Assembly (NCBI RefSeq): GCF_014203275.1 | Contig: NZ_JACHIP010000002.1 | Coordinates: 186,001 to 250,000 of the forward strand | Reading direction: 5' to 3' | Source of the DNA: Granulicella aggregans | GTDB lineage: Bacteria; Acidobacteriota; Terriglobia; Terriglobales; Acidobacteriaceae | DNA length: 64,000 bases | In this document: piece after piece, positions 33,577 to 41,290 of the stretch | Position numbering within the stretch: the first letter of the stretch is position 1 | How the letters are laid out: the number at the start of each line of letters is the position of its first letter | Made by a program: the position numbers and the translations under genes | Notes under the pieces: model-generated | Databases searched by the model: none | The model's input: only the letters and a program-made list of their open reading frames with translations | Told to the model about the DNA's origin: nothing

Positions 33577-33774
33577 CTAGTGCGGAGCGTAGTTCCCCAG
33601 CACCCCAAAACAGACCAGAACCGTACCCGTGAAAACGAAGACCAGCCGGCACAACCACTGCGGGCTGTCCGGCCCGGAACAGGCCTTAATCTCAAAACCG
33701 TTGCGGTAGAACCCGACCAACAGAACGATTACGCCGAGAGCCAGTGGGATGTCGCGGAGAAAATTGATATGCAT
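33577..33774 (-). CDS. Small two-helix membrane protein in Mo hydroxylase operon
   Basis: A 65-residue product starting at ATG 33774 with GGAGG upstream on the minus strand. Two hydrophobic helices, at about residues 9-21 (IPLALGVIVLLVG) and 44-60 (LVFVFTGTVLVCFGVLG), flank a short loop with two Cys-containing turns (KACSGPDSPQWLC). It lies between the 2Fe-2S and FAD subunit genes, 11 and 9 bases from them, so it is almost surely co-translated. No family recognised. The small size and position could indicate a membrane tether for the hydroxylase, or an unrelated gene that entered the operon. Confidence 0.65.
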   Translation of the reverse strand: MHINFLRDIPLALGVIVLLVGFYRNGFEIKACSGPDSPQWLCRLVFVFTGTVLVCFGVLGNYAPH

Positions 33775-33785
33775 AGTGCCGCCTC

Positions 33786-34253
33786 CTACGCATGAGACTT
33801 CTTTGCGCAGGATTCTACAGCGTTGAAGATGCGTTTGTAACCAGTGCATCGGCACAAATTTCCCGCGAGGCCCTCCTGGATCTGCGCCATCGTCGGCTGC
33901 GGATACTTGTCGAGCAGATGATGCGTCGCCAGGATCATCCCCGGCGTACAGATACCGCACTGCGCTCCACCCTCCTCAAGAAAGCACTGCTGCACCGCAT
34001 CGAGCCGTCCTTCGACTGCGACGCCTTCAATCGTGCAGACATTCGCGCCAGCCGCCTGCAGCACCGGCACCAGGCAGCTGTTCACCAGTTCGCCGTTCAT
34101 CAGCACGGAGCACGATCCACACTCGCCCTCGCCGCAACCCTCCTTAGTGCCGGTCAGGTGCAGGTCTTCACGGAGCACATCGAGGAGACGCTTCATCGGA
34201 GGCGCGGTGATGGTCTTCGATTCGCCGTTGATGGTGAGAGTGATCGCGCTCAA
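33786..34253 (-). CDS. Xanthine dehydrogenase-family 2Fe-2S subunit
   Basis: A 155-residue small subunit with two 2Fe-2S clusters. The plant-ferredoxin type cluster uses Cys40, Cys45, Cys48 and Cys60 (KEGCGEGECGSCSVLMNG, NSC). The second cluster uses Cys99, Cys102, Cys134 and Cys136 (QCGICTPGM, GNLCRCTGY). Length and spacing are those of CoxS/XdhC-type small subunits. It relays electrons from the molybdenum centre to the FAD subunit. Its start overlaps the stop of the Mo subunit gene by 4 bases (34250-34253). Confidence 0.95.
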   Translation of the reverse strand: MSAITLTINGESKTITAPPMKRLLDVLREDLHLTGTKEGCGEGECGSCSVLMNGELVNSCLVPVLQAAGANVCTIEGVAVEGRLDAVQQCFLEEGGAQCGICTPGMILATHHLLDKYPQPTMAQIQEGLAGNLCRCTGYKRIFNAVESCAKKSHA

Positions 34254-36556
34254 GCCCCCACCTCACTGAAGTATGGTCCGGCAATCGCAGGTTCCAGATC
34301 TTCCGTCCCACCCGCCGGTGTCTGCGTCATGCGTTCGAAGATATCTTCCGGCAGTAGCGGTATCTCGGTAAACGAAACTCCCGTCGCATGTTCAATCGCG
34401 TTCAGGATCGCCGGTGCGGGCCCGTCCATCGGCAACTCACCAATGCCCTTGGCACCAAACGCTCCGTGAATCGTCGGCATCTCTTCGAAGTGCACATGGA
34501 TCGGCGGGATGTCCGCGCTCGTCGCCATGATGTAGTTTGTCATCTGGCTATTCGCCATGTGGCCCTTCTGCCAAACGCACTTTTCGTAGATCGCATAGCC
34601 GATTCCCTGCGCAACTCCGCCCTCAATCTGCCCTGCCGCGAGTATGGGATGCAGCACCTTGCCCACCTCCTGCAGCGCGTGGAACTCGGTCACGCTGGGG
34701 AAGTAGGTCGTCATATCGACTGCAACCTCCGCCACATAAACCGCCCACGCGTAGGTGGGATACGCCTCACCGCGATACTTGTCGTCATCCCAGAAGATGT
34801 CTCCGGGCGACTCGTACCGCGCACTCGCCTTCAGCGCCCCATGCTCGGCGAGATACCCAATCGCCGCCGCGCGAAAACCGTCTTCGGGCGTGAGCCCGGC
34901 AGAGACCAAGGTTGCGCACATCTGCTGCGAAGCCCGCTCCACCAGCTTGCCGACAATCATGGCCGTCCGGCTCGCAACCGTCGGCCCGGAGTTCGGCACC
35001 CTGTGCGTGTCCGGCTGCGCGATCAGCACATCCTCGTACGCAATCCCCAGCGTCTGCGCGCACACCTGGCAAAGAATCGTGTTCGTCCCCTGCCCGAACT
35101 CCGTCGAGGAGACCAGGATCCTCGGCTGGCCCTCAGCTGTTAGCTCAATCTCCACCAGCGAGTTCAGCCGCCGCTCGCCCGATCCGGTAAATCCCGCACC
35201 GTGCATGAAGGCCGCAAAGCCCATCCCGCGCTTGATCGTCGCGGTCGGATTTTCGCGGTCAAAGCGCTCCCGCTTCTCGTGATAGCCGGAGACCTCTAGC
35301 GCCCGCGTCAGCAGCCCCTGCATGTCGACCTTGTCTGCAAGGTGCTGGCCGGTCGCCGTATGTCCGCCCGTCTCAAGGAAGTTCCTTCGCCGAATCTCCT
35401 CCGGCGTCAGACCGACGACCTTCGCGATCTTATCCATGTGCCGCTCAATCGCGAACAGGCTCTGCGGAGCTCCAAAGCCACGAAACGCCCCGTGCGGCGG
35501 CAGGTTCGTAGCCATCGCCTTCGCCCGGACAGTCAGGTGCGGCCAGTGATACGGCCCCGACGCATGAATCGTTCCGCGCGACAGCACCACCGGCGACAGC
35601 GTCATGTACGCCCCGCCATCGAGCGCAAAATCGATCTCTCCCGCCAGCAACTTCCCGTCCTTCGAGACCGCCGTCCGATGACGGGTCCGGCTTGGGTGCC
35701 GCTTCGTCGTTCCGGCCATGTCCTCGCCGCGGTCGTAGCAGATCTTCACCGGATGCCCGCACTTCATCGCCAGCAGCGCCGCATGCGATCCAATGACCGA
35801 AGGAAAATCCTCCTTACCGCCGAACGCTCCACCGGTCTCCGTCTGGATCACGCGGCACTTTTCCGCTGGCAAATTGAAGACCAGCTCCAGCGCATGAACG
35901 ACATAAAACGGGCACTGCATCGATCCCGACACCGTCACGCCGTCGCTCTCGGAGTACTCACCGATGACGCCATTGTTCTCGATGTAAAGCTGCTCCTGCG
36001 CTCCGGTCCGGTACTCGCCTTCGACGACAAAGTCAGCTGTCCGGAAGATCTCTTCCATCACAGCCGCGTCGCCCGCATCTCCGGCGTTCATCAGGTAAGT
36101 CTTGAAGACGTTGTCTTCACCCCAGATGGCGGGGGCGCCCGGTGCCTCACTCTCATCGATCGTGAAAACTCCCGACAGTTCTTCGTAAATAATCTTCACC
36201 GCTGCGACCGCCGCAGGCAGCACAGCCTTGTTGGGGTGCGCTAACAGAAGAATCGGCTCATCAGGATGATTGACGAAGGTATCGGCGAGGCAGAGATGAT
36301 CCTTCGCCAGATGCACGATACAGTTCTCGCCGGGAATATCCGCCGCCGTAACAATTGTGAACTCGTCCCACGGAACTCCCGGAGGAAAGCTAATCGACAG
36401 AATTCGCCCACGCGCAATCGTGCTGCGGACGGTCGCTCCGTACCACATGCCGGGTAGCGCGATGTCGTCAACATAGCGGGCCGCCCCAACCACCTTGGCG
36501 CGGCCCTCTTTACGGATAGGGGAGGTTCCAACGATCTGGCCGGGTGCTGGAGTCAT
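34250..36556 (-). CDS. Xanthine dehydrogenase-family molybdenum-binding subunit
   Basis: A 768-residue large subunit. The aldehyde oxidase/xanthine dehydrogenase a/b hammerhead domain occupies about residues 15-135 and the molybdopterin domain the rest. Visible motifs: QTETGGAFGGKEDFP, GAFRGFGAPQ (typical of xanthine dehydrogenases rather than CO dehydrogenases, which have AYRCSFR), FGQGTNT, and the catalytic Glu707 in GIGELPMDG. It catalyses hydroxylation of an N-heterocyclic or aldehyde substrate at the Mo centre. It is the first gene of the operon. Purine catabolism genes (uricase, allantoinase) are absent from the window, so xanthine is the default but unproven substrate. Confidence 0.9.
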   Translation of the reverse strand: MTPAPGQIVGTSPIRKEGRAKVVGAARYVDDIALPGMWYGATVRSTIARGRILSISFPPGVPWDEFTIVTAADIPGENCIVHLAKDHLCLADTFVNHPDEPILLLAHPNKAVLPAAVAAVKIIYEELSGVFTIDESEAPGAPAIWGEDNVFKTYLMNAGDAGDAAVMEEIFRTADFVVEGEYRTGAQEQLYIENNGVIGEYSESDGVTVSGSMQCPFYVVHALELVFNLPAEKCRVIQTETGGAFGGKEDFPSVIGSHAALLAMKCGHPVKICYDRGEDMAGTTKRHPSRTRHRTAVSKDGKLLAGEIDFALDGGAYMTLSPVVLSRGTIHASGPYHWPHLTVRAKAMATNLPPHGAFRGFGAPQSLFAIERHMDKIAKVVGLTPEEIRRRNFLETGGHTATGQHLADKVDMQGLLTRALEVSGYHEKRERFDRENPTATIKRGMGFAAFMHGAGFTGSGERRLNSLVEIELTAEGQPRILVSSTEFGQGTNTILCQVCAQTLGIAYEDVLIAQPDTHRVPNSGPTVASRTAMIVGKLVERASQQMCATLVSAGLTPEDGFRAAAIGYLAEHGALKASARYESPGDIFWDDDKYRGEAYPTYAWAVYVAEVAVDMTTYFPSVTEFHALQEVGKVLHPILAAGQIEGGVAQGIGYAIYEKCVWQKGHMANSQMTNYIMATSADIPPIHVHFEEMPTIHGAFGAKGIGELPMDGPAPAILNAIEHATGVSFTEIPLLPEDIFERMTQTPAGGTEDLEPAIAGPYFSEVGA

Positions 36557-36636
36557 GGAGGTTGTTGGTTAGCATAGACCGAAACTTGCCTTTCGCCAAC
36601 GCGACACCGTAACCAATCTCGCCGAACCCAACCAGA

Positions 36637-38355
36637 CTACTTCTTCGGAGCCTTCGGCTTGGGCTTTTTCGGTGGCTTCGGCTTCTTTGGTGGCTTCGGC
36701 TTCTTCGGCGGTTTGGTGGGAGTCACCGGCGTTGTCGAGACCCCGCCCAGCAGCTTGATCAGCGCCGGAGCATTGGGCGATCCCAAACCCGTGCAGGCAT
36801 CCCAGCCCGGGCCGGCCGTGAACCCGCCGTTATTGCCAGAGGTGATGTCGTTGAAGCTCGACGCCGCCTTCGCCGCATAGATCGCCGGATTGATGAAGCC
36901 CGCCGACTTGCCGCTCATCTGGTTGGCGACGGCGATCAATCCTGCCCACAAGGGGGCAACCGCACTCGTGCCCCCGATGACCGACGTCTGGCCGTCCACC
37001 CGGATGATGTAACCCGTATTGGGGTCTGCGTCGCCCGAAACATCCGGAACTCCTCGCCCGCCGCCGCTAACTGTGGGAGCCGGAACCTTCGCGCTCGACT
37101 GCCAGCTTGGCAGTGGGAAGACGTTGCTGACGCCGCCGCCGGTTGCGCCCTCACCCGAGGCCTGCTCGTTCCACACCACTTCGGAGTTGATCGTGGACCC
37201 GGTCGCGTCAAGCATGGTGCCACCGCAGGCCAGCACGTGCGGACTCGAAGCCGGAAAGTCGGCGTGGTTGGCCCCATCGCTGACGCCGTCTGTCGATCCG
37301 TTATCGCCCGAGGCCACCGTGATCGTCACGCCCAACGCAGCCGCCGTCTGGCAGGCCGCATCGAGTGCATTCATAGACTGCGTCGTCCAGCTAGACTCAG
37401 GACCGCCCCAGCTGATCGAGATCACGCTCGGCTTGTTCGTCGTGTCATGTACTGCCGTGGTAATCGCGTCGATGAAGCCCTTGTCCGTGTTCGGCGTGAA
37501 GTAAACGACGATCTTCGCTCCCGGTGCAACGGCCGCCGCCACTTCGATATCCAGCATCACTTCGCCGTCGGCGGAGTTGGCGTTGGAGGGCGCGTTTTTG
37601 CCGCCGTCGACCGAGACGGCGGTGACGCTGGGAGGCGTTTGCCCGATGCTCTTGAAGTAGGCCGTGATGTCGGCGGTACGGTAGCCTCCGCCGAGCTCGA
37701 TGATGCCGATTGTTTGCCCGGTGCCGCTGGCTCCGCTGGGGAAGCCGTACGCCTGCGCGACCTGGACTGGAGTGTAGGAGACGCCTGCGGATCCGGCATG
37801 GGGCTGGATACCGCCGGCGCCGGGGGTTGCTGCGGCAATGGCTTTGCGAATACGAAAATGCGGCACCGCTTGCGGACGATTATCGAGGCCGAGCACCGCC
37901 GTCACCGAGCCGATCAAACCCGCCGGCAGCGTGATCGATCCTTCGCGCACGCGATACTTCTGGCCGTTGATGACCGTCTGCATCAGCTGCACGCCGAAGG
38001 CCTTCTGCATGTCTGCGTTCGTTCCAGTCAGTTGGACCGTCCGCCGCGCGACCTGCTTCGGATCGGCTTCAACCTTAAGGTTGAATTCCTTGGCAAACTG
38101 CTTCACCAGCTTCACCGAATCAGGGTCGGCGGCATGCAACTTACCGAACTCAGCCCGTGTAAATCGTTCTTTGCCCAGCTTCTTTGTCTTGAGGGGTTGC
38201 TTCCGCTTTACGATGACCGAGACCGTGACCTTCGCCGACGAGGAAGCCGGCTTGGCCGCGGGAGCGCCATCGGTTGAGATGGAGACGACGGGAGACTTCT
38301 CGCTCCCGGGTAAAACGCTGCGGGGATGCTCAGCTAAACGCGGCAACTTTGCCAT
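36637..38355 (-). CDS. Sedolisin (S53) protease with pro-domain and Lys/Pro tail
   Basis: A 572-residue pseudomurein-type kumamolisin homologue. Residues about 42-170 are the Pro-kumamolisin activation domain (VSVIVKRKQPL, FTRAEFGKLHAAD, MQKAFGVQL). The catalytic domain runs about 190-545 with Glu265 and Asp269 in GEVMLDIEV, oxyanion Asp351 in ASGDNGSTDG and nucleophile Ser464 in GGTSAVAPLW; the Ca2+ site lies in SFNDITSGNNGG near 512. No N-terminal signal peptide is visible, unusual for an enzyme normally secreted. The C-terminus (about 545-572) is a repeat of PKPPKK units. Sedolisins act at acid pH, in line with an acidophile lifestyle. Confidence 0.9.
   Translation of the reverse strand: MAKLPRLAEHPRSVLPGSEKSPVVSISTDGAPAAKPASSSAKVTVSVIVKRKQPLKTKKLGKERFTRAEFGKLHAADPDSVKLVKQFAKEFNLKVEADPKQVARRTVQLTGTNADMQKAFGVQLMQTVINGQKYRVREGSITLPAGLIGSVTAVLGLDNRPQAVPHFRIRKAIAAATPGAGGIQPHAGSAGVSYTPVQVAQAYGFPSGASGTGQTIGIIELGGGYRTADITAYFKSIGQTPPSVTAVSVDGGKNAPSNANSADGEVMLDIEVAAAVAPGAKIVVYFTPNTDKGFIDAITTAVHDTTNKPSVISISWGGPESSWTTQSMNALDAACQTAAALGVTITVASGDNGSTDGVSDGANHADFPASSPHVLACGGTMLDATGSTINSEVVWNEQASGEGATGGGVSNVFPLPSWQSSAKVPAPTVSGGGRGVPDVSGDADPNTGYIIRVDGQTSVIGGTSAVAPLWAGLIAVANQMSGKSAGFINPAIYAAKAASSFNDITSGNNGGFTAGPGWDACTGLGSPNAPALIKLLGGVSTTPVTPTKPPKKPKPPKKPKPPKKPKPKAPKK
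36671..36706. repeat. 18-base tandem repeat encoding PKPPKK units
   Basis: Two near-identical 18-base units (36671-36688 and 36689-36706, one base different) plus partial copies on both sides, inside the 3' end of the sedolisin gene. They encode the Lys/Pro tail. Tandem repeats of this sort can change copy number by slippage. Confidence 0.8.
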
Positions 38356-38500
38356 CGAATTCCCTCACCTGTCTCTATAAGTCGTCTGCTTGCGGCAAAA
38401 TATTTGTAACCTTCTGAACAACTGTGAATGTTAGCCCCGAAGCGCATCACTCGTGTAGACGGTTTCGTAAATTATTTTTTTAGACTCTGGAGAGATCGTT

Positions 38501-39043
38501 TTGCTCAAAGAAAGTCCTGCCCCCGTCATTGAAACTGAGCGCCTTCGCCTACGTGGCCATCGCGAGGACGATCTCGCAAACTGCGTTGCCATGTGGTCGG
38601 AGGAGGCCGTCACACGCTTCACCGTCGGTCGGCAGCTTACCGAAGAAGAGATCTGGATGCGCATGATTCGGCACGTCGGCCACTGGGTCCTGAAAGGCTA
38701 TGGCTATTGGATCATTGAGGAGAAGTCCACCGGCGTCTTTCTCGGCGAAGCCGGAATAGCCGAGTTCCACCGCGGGATCAAGCCTTCCATCGTCGGTACC
38801 CCGGAGGCAGGATGGGTCTTCTCCCCCGCCGCTCATGGCAAAGGCTACGGCTTCGAAGCCGCCAGCGCTTTCCTCGCCTGGGGCGAAACTCATTTCGGCA
38901 GTCTCCGCAGCGTCTGCATCATCGCTCCCGAAAATGCCTCGTCACTTAGGCTCGCCGCCAAACTTGGCTACGCGGAAGAGGCCCGCACCGAATTTCACGG
39001 GAAACCCGCAATCCTTCTTGGCAGAGGCCATTCAACACCCTGA
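38501..39043 (+). CDS. GNAT acetyltransferase (RimJ/RimL type)
   Basis: A 180-residue product from a TTG start (GGAGAG at about 38489-38494). The sequence PVIETERLRLRGHREDDLANCVAMWSEEAV shortens to the family opening ETERLRLRGHREDD. The acetyl-CoA region shows GWVFSPAAHGKGYGFEAASAFLAWG near residues 104-127 and the C-terminal NASSLRLAAKLGYAEEARTEF. This matches the Acetyltransf_3 group (RimJ/RimL-like), which acetylate ribosomal proteins, small molecules or antibiotics; no target can be read. Single gene between divergent and convergent neighbours. Confidence 0.85.
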   Translation: MLKESPAPVIETERLRLRGHREDDLANCVAMWSEEAVTRFTVGRQLTEEEIWMRMIRHVGHWVLKGYGYWIIEEKSTGVFLGEAGIAEFHRGIKPSIVGTPEAGWVFSPAAHGKGYGFEAASAFLAWGETHFGSLRSVCIIAPENASSLRLAAKLGYAEEARTEFHGKPAILLGRGHSTP

Positions 39044-39055
39044 ACCTATCCTGCC

Positions 39056-39886
39056 CTAAAAGTGGCGCAACTGCTCCGACGGTTTCACCGGGATATCCAT
39101 CGGTCTCGGCGGCAGCTTGTCCCCGCTCCGCTCCAGCGAGCGCGTAACAATCTCTTTCGAACCCAGCCCAACCGCCAGCGACAACGTCAATACAATTCCC
39201 CCGAAGAGTATTCCAAAGGCTAGTTCCACGATGTTGCCACCCACGCCGAGATGGTCGAGCACCATCGCCGCCGTCAGCACCAGCACCATCCACTTCACGC
39301 CTAACGACAGAAACCGCGCATAGGCCAGCTTCGCATTCACCGCGCCGATCAGCACCGATCGCGCCAGGAAACGAGCGACGATATTGCCCACCAGTAGCAG
39401 GATGATCGCGCCCACCGAGTGCGTCAGGTAGGGCAGAAGGAAGGACGACATCCGCGAAGCACTTGAATACGAAGCATCGAAGGCCGAGATGCCCACCACA
39501 AACCCCAGCACCACGCAGAGCCAGAACGCGGTCCGAACCACCAGCACCGTGGGACTGTGAGACGGAGCCCAGTCCTGGATGGACGAAGTGATATCGGCCG
39601 ACCGATTCTTCGCCAGCCGCTCATCGAACTTCAGCGCGACCAGGATGCGCTTTAACACAAACGCCAGCAGCGCGCCGATGGCAGTCAGAATCGCAATCGC
39701 CAGGATCAACGCCAATAGCGAAGGCAGGAGACGGCTGAAGAACGACAGCATCCGGTACATGGAGTCGTGCAGGGCCACACCCATGTGCTGCCAGATGGAC
39801 TGCCCACTCGACGGTACATACCCCGCCGTCGGGTCGGACGCGGGCTCCTGGTAGGTCTGCTGCAGAAACAGCGCGATATTTGCCAT
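39056..39886 (-). CDS. Mechanosensitive channel-like TM-helix protein
   Basis: The ATG at 39886 has AAGGAG eight bases upstream and gives 276 residues; the frame stays open another 70 codons upstream but that stretch overlaps the preceding gene. About five hydrophobic segments are visible: LLPSLLALILAIAILTAIGALLAFV, TAFWLCVVLGFVVGIS, SVGAIILLLVGNIVARFLA, WMVLVLTAAMVLDHLGV and LAFGILFGGIVLTLSLAVGLGS. The last, Gly/Ala-rich, followed by a charged end, matches the conserved TM-helix family related to MscS but lacking its beta domain. It ends the unit glgE - treS-mak - glycosyltransferase - this gene, which suggests a role in osmotic stress. Channel activity is inferred. Confidence 0.75.
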   Translation of the reverse strand: MANIALFLQQTYQEPASDPTAGYVPSSGQSIWQHMGVALHDSMYRMLSFFSRLLPSLLALILAIAILTAIGALLAFVLKRILVALKFDERLAKNRSADITSSIQDWAPSHSPTVLVVRTAFWLCVVLGFVVGISAFDASYSSASRMSSFLLPYLTHSVGAIILLLVGNIVARFLARSVLIGAVNAKLAYARFLSLGVKWMVLVLTAAMVLDHLGVGGNIVELAFGILFGGIVLTLSLAVGLGSKEIVTRSLERSGDKLPPRPMDIPVKPSEQLRHF

Positions 39887-39957
39887 TGTGCGAACTCCTT
39901 GATTGAAACCGCTCCACGATCTGCGCCATAAAACCTTCATCGCAGCATGCAGCCTCT

Positions 39958-41187
39958 CTACGGATTGAATCTGTCCGGCCAGCGCCAGCGCGATACAAGA
40001 TAAGCCTTGTCCGACTCGAAGATACGCGCCATCTCTTCGATATGCACCTCGGGATCGACTCCGGTCCGTGCCAGCAGAAAATGAGACGCCACCCATGCGA
40101 GATAGAGCGGAGTCAGCGCGCCCAACAGGTGACCTCGGTTGATGGTCCGCAACCTATAGGCAAGGATGAAGTCGTACACAATCCGCGCCCAGAGCGAATC
40201 TCCCATCCTGAACCCATCGGCGGGAGCCTGCGAGAGCCGCTTCAACGCCAGCAATGAATTCGGCGGCAGCACCAGCGACCAGATCTCCTGCAAATTCTTA
40301 TAAGCCACGCGGAAAGAGTCAATCATCGGCTCGACATCAGGCAGATCGCCCGGGGCCGCCAGAGACTTCGTCACCTGGCGTCCTCCGCCTACCCGCGACC
40401 TCTGCCAGAACGCGGCGTTGGTCTCGATCATCGCGAACAAGGACGCTCCCACCTGCGCGAGCACAGCGTTTAGATCACCGCCAGCAGGCTGCGGCAGGGT
40501 GCGAGCTCCCGCGTCAACCTCTGTGACGCTATATCCCGAGGCACATGCCTCAGCAATCGGCCAGATCAACGCATCGTTTTGATTGGCTGCCGTGAAACGC
40601 TGCGCCACGGTTGCCAGCTTCTCCGCCATGCGCCGAGAAAGCCCAAGATCGACCGCGAGCGGGAATCTGGGCTGGCCGCCGAAGATCGCCCGACTGACCG
40701 GATAGAGCAGTGCCGAGTTGACCAGGCCCTCACGCGACCCTGTCGCATAACGCGGCACGGCAAGATCGCCACCGCTCGAGATCGCGCTAGCCAGCGCTCG
40801 CATCGCCTCTACCCGAAGCGTCTGGGCCTCCGGCCCCAGTAGCAGGCAGGCTGCGGCATCGTGTTCCTGCAAAGTCTTATACAGGCTGACAAAATCCGCC
40901 GCGCTCAGCAGCCAACCGCTCGGTGGAGGAGCCGTCAAGTCATCGGACACAATTTCAAGATTGGCGAAGTCCTGTCCCAGGCTCTTCGCTGCCTCGGCGC
41001 CCAGGTCCGGCGTCGACACGGTGATGTTGTTGCCGATAAAAGCGAGACTCAGCCGTCCAAGCGTTGCTTCGAGAGCCTCAGACGGCAGCGGAGTCAAAAC
41101 CACCAGCAGCTTACTGGTGGGCGCTGCTGTCGCCGCGCTGGACGTATTGACTTCGGACGATATCGCTGCCATTAAACGTTCCCGCAA
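39958..41187 (-). CDS. Probable divergent glycosyltransferase (glucosylglycerate-synthase-like)
   Basis: A 409-residue protein with no obvious name. Residues about 25-130 form a nucleotide-sugar-type alpha/beta domain without a clear DxD. From residue about 140 the text DLAVPRYATGSREGLVNSALLYPVSRAIFGGQPRFPLAVDLGLS (in pieces: VPRYATGSREG, NSALLYPVSRAIFG, PLAVDLGLSRRM) and ALIWPIAEACASGYSVTEVDAGARTL, NAVLAQVGASLFAMIETN recalls GT-A enzymes of glucosyl/mannosylglycerate synthesis (YxRHPFDGTITNSIVYPLTRALYG as I remember it). The DxD and other donor residues appear altered, so activity is uncertain. It lies between treS-mak and the channel-like gene, in line with a compatible-solute role. Confidence 0.5.
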   Translation of the reverse strand: MRERLMAAISSEVNTSSAATAAPTSKLLVVLTPLPSEALEATLGRLSLAFIGNNITVSTPDLGAEAAKSLGQDFANLEIVSDDLTAPPPSGWLLSAADFVSLYKTLQEHDAAACLLLGPEAQTLRVEAMRALASAISSGGDLAVPRYATGSREGLVNSALLYPVSRAIFGGQPRFPLAVDLGLSRRMAEKLATVAQRFTAANQNDALIWPIAEACASGYSVTEVDAGARTLPQPAGGDLNAVLAQVGASLFAMIETNAAFWQRSRVGGGRQVTKSLAAPGDLPDVEPMIDSFRVAYKNLQEIWSLVLPPNSLLALKRLSQAPADGFRMGDSLWARIVYDFILAYRLRTINRGHLLGALTPLYLAWVASHFLLARTGVDPEVHIEEMARIFESDKAYLVSRWRWPDRFNP

Positions 41188-41290
41188 TCGGCCGTGTGTT
41201 GTTCAACGGACTTTGGCTAATCCTAATATGGATGTCATCCAGCGGAGCGCAGTTGGCCGCACCGGTGGTCATGCAGCCTGCAGCCGGTAT

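Noticed and set aside
36650-36720. Tandem repeats that might be a CRISPR-like array
   Set aside because: Units are contiguous 18-base codon repeats inside the sedolisin gene (PKPPKK), with no spacers.
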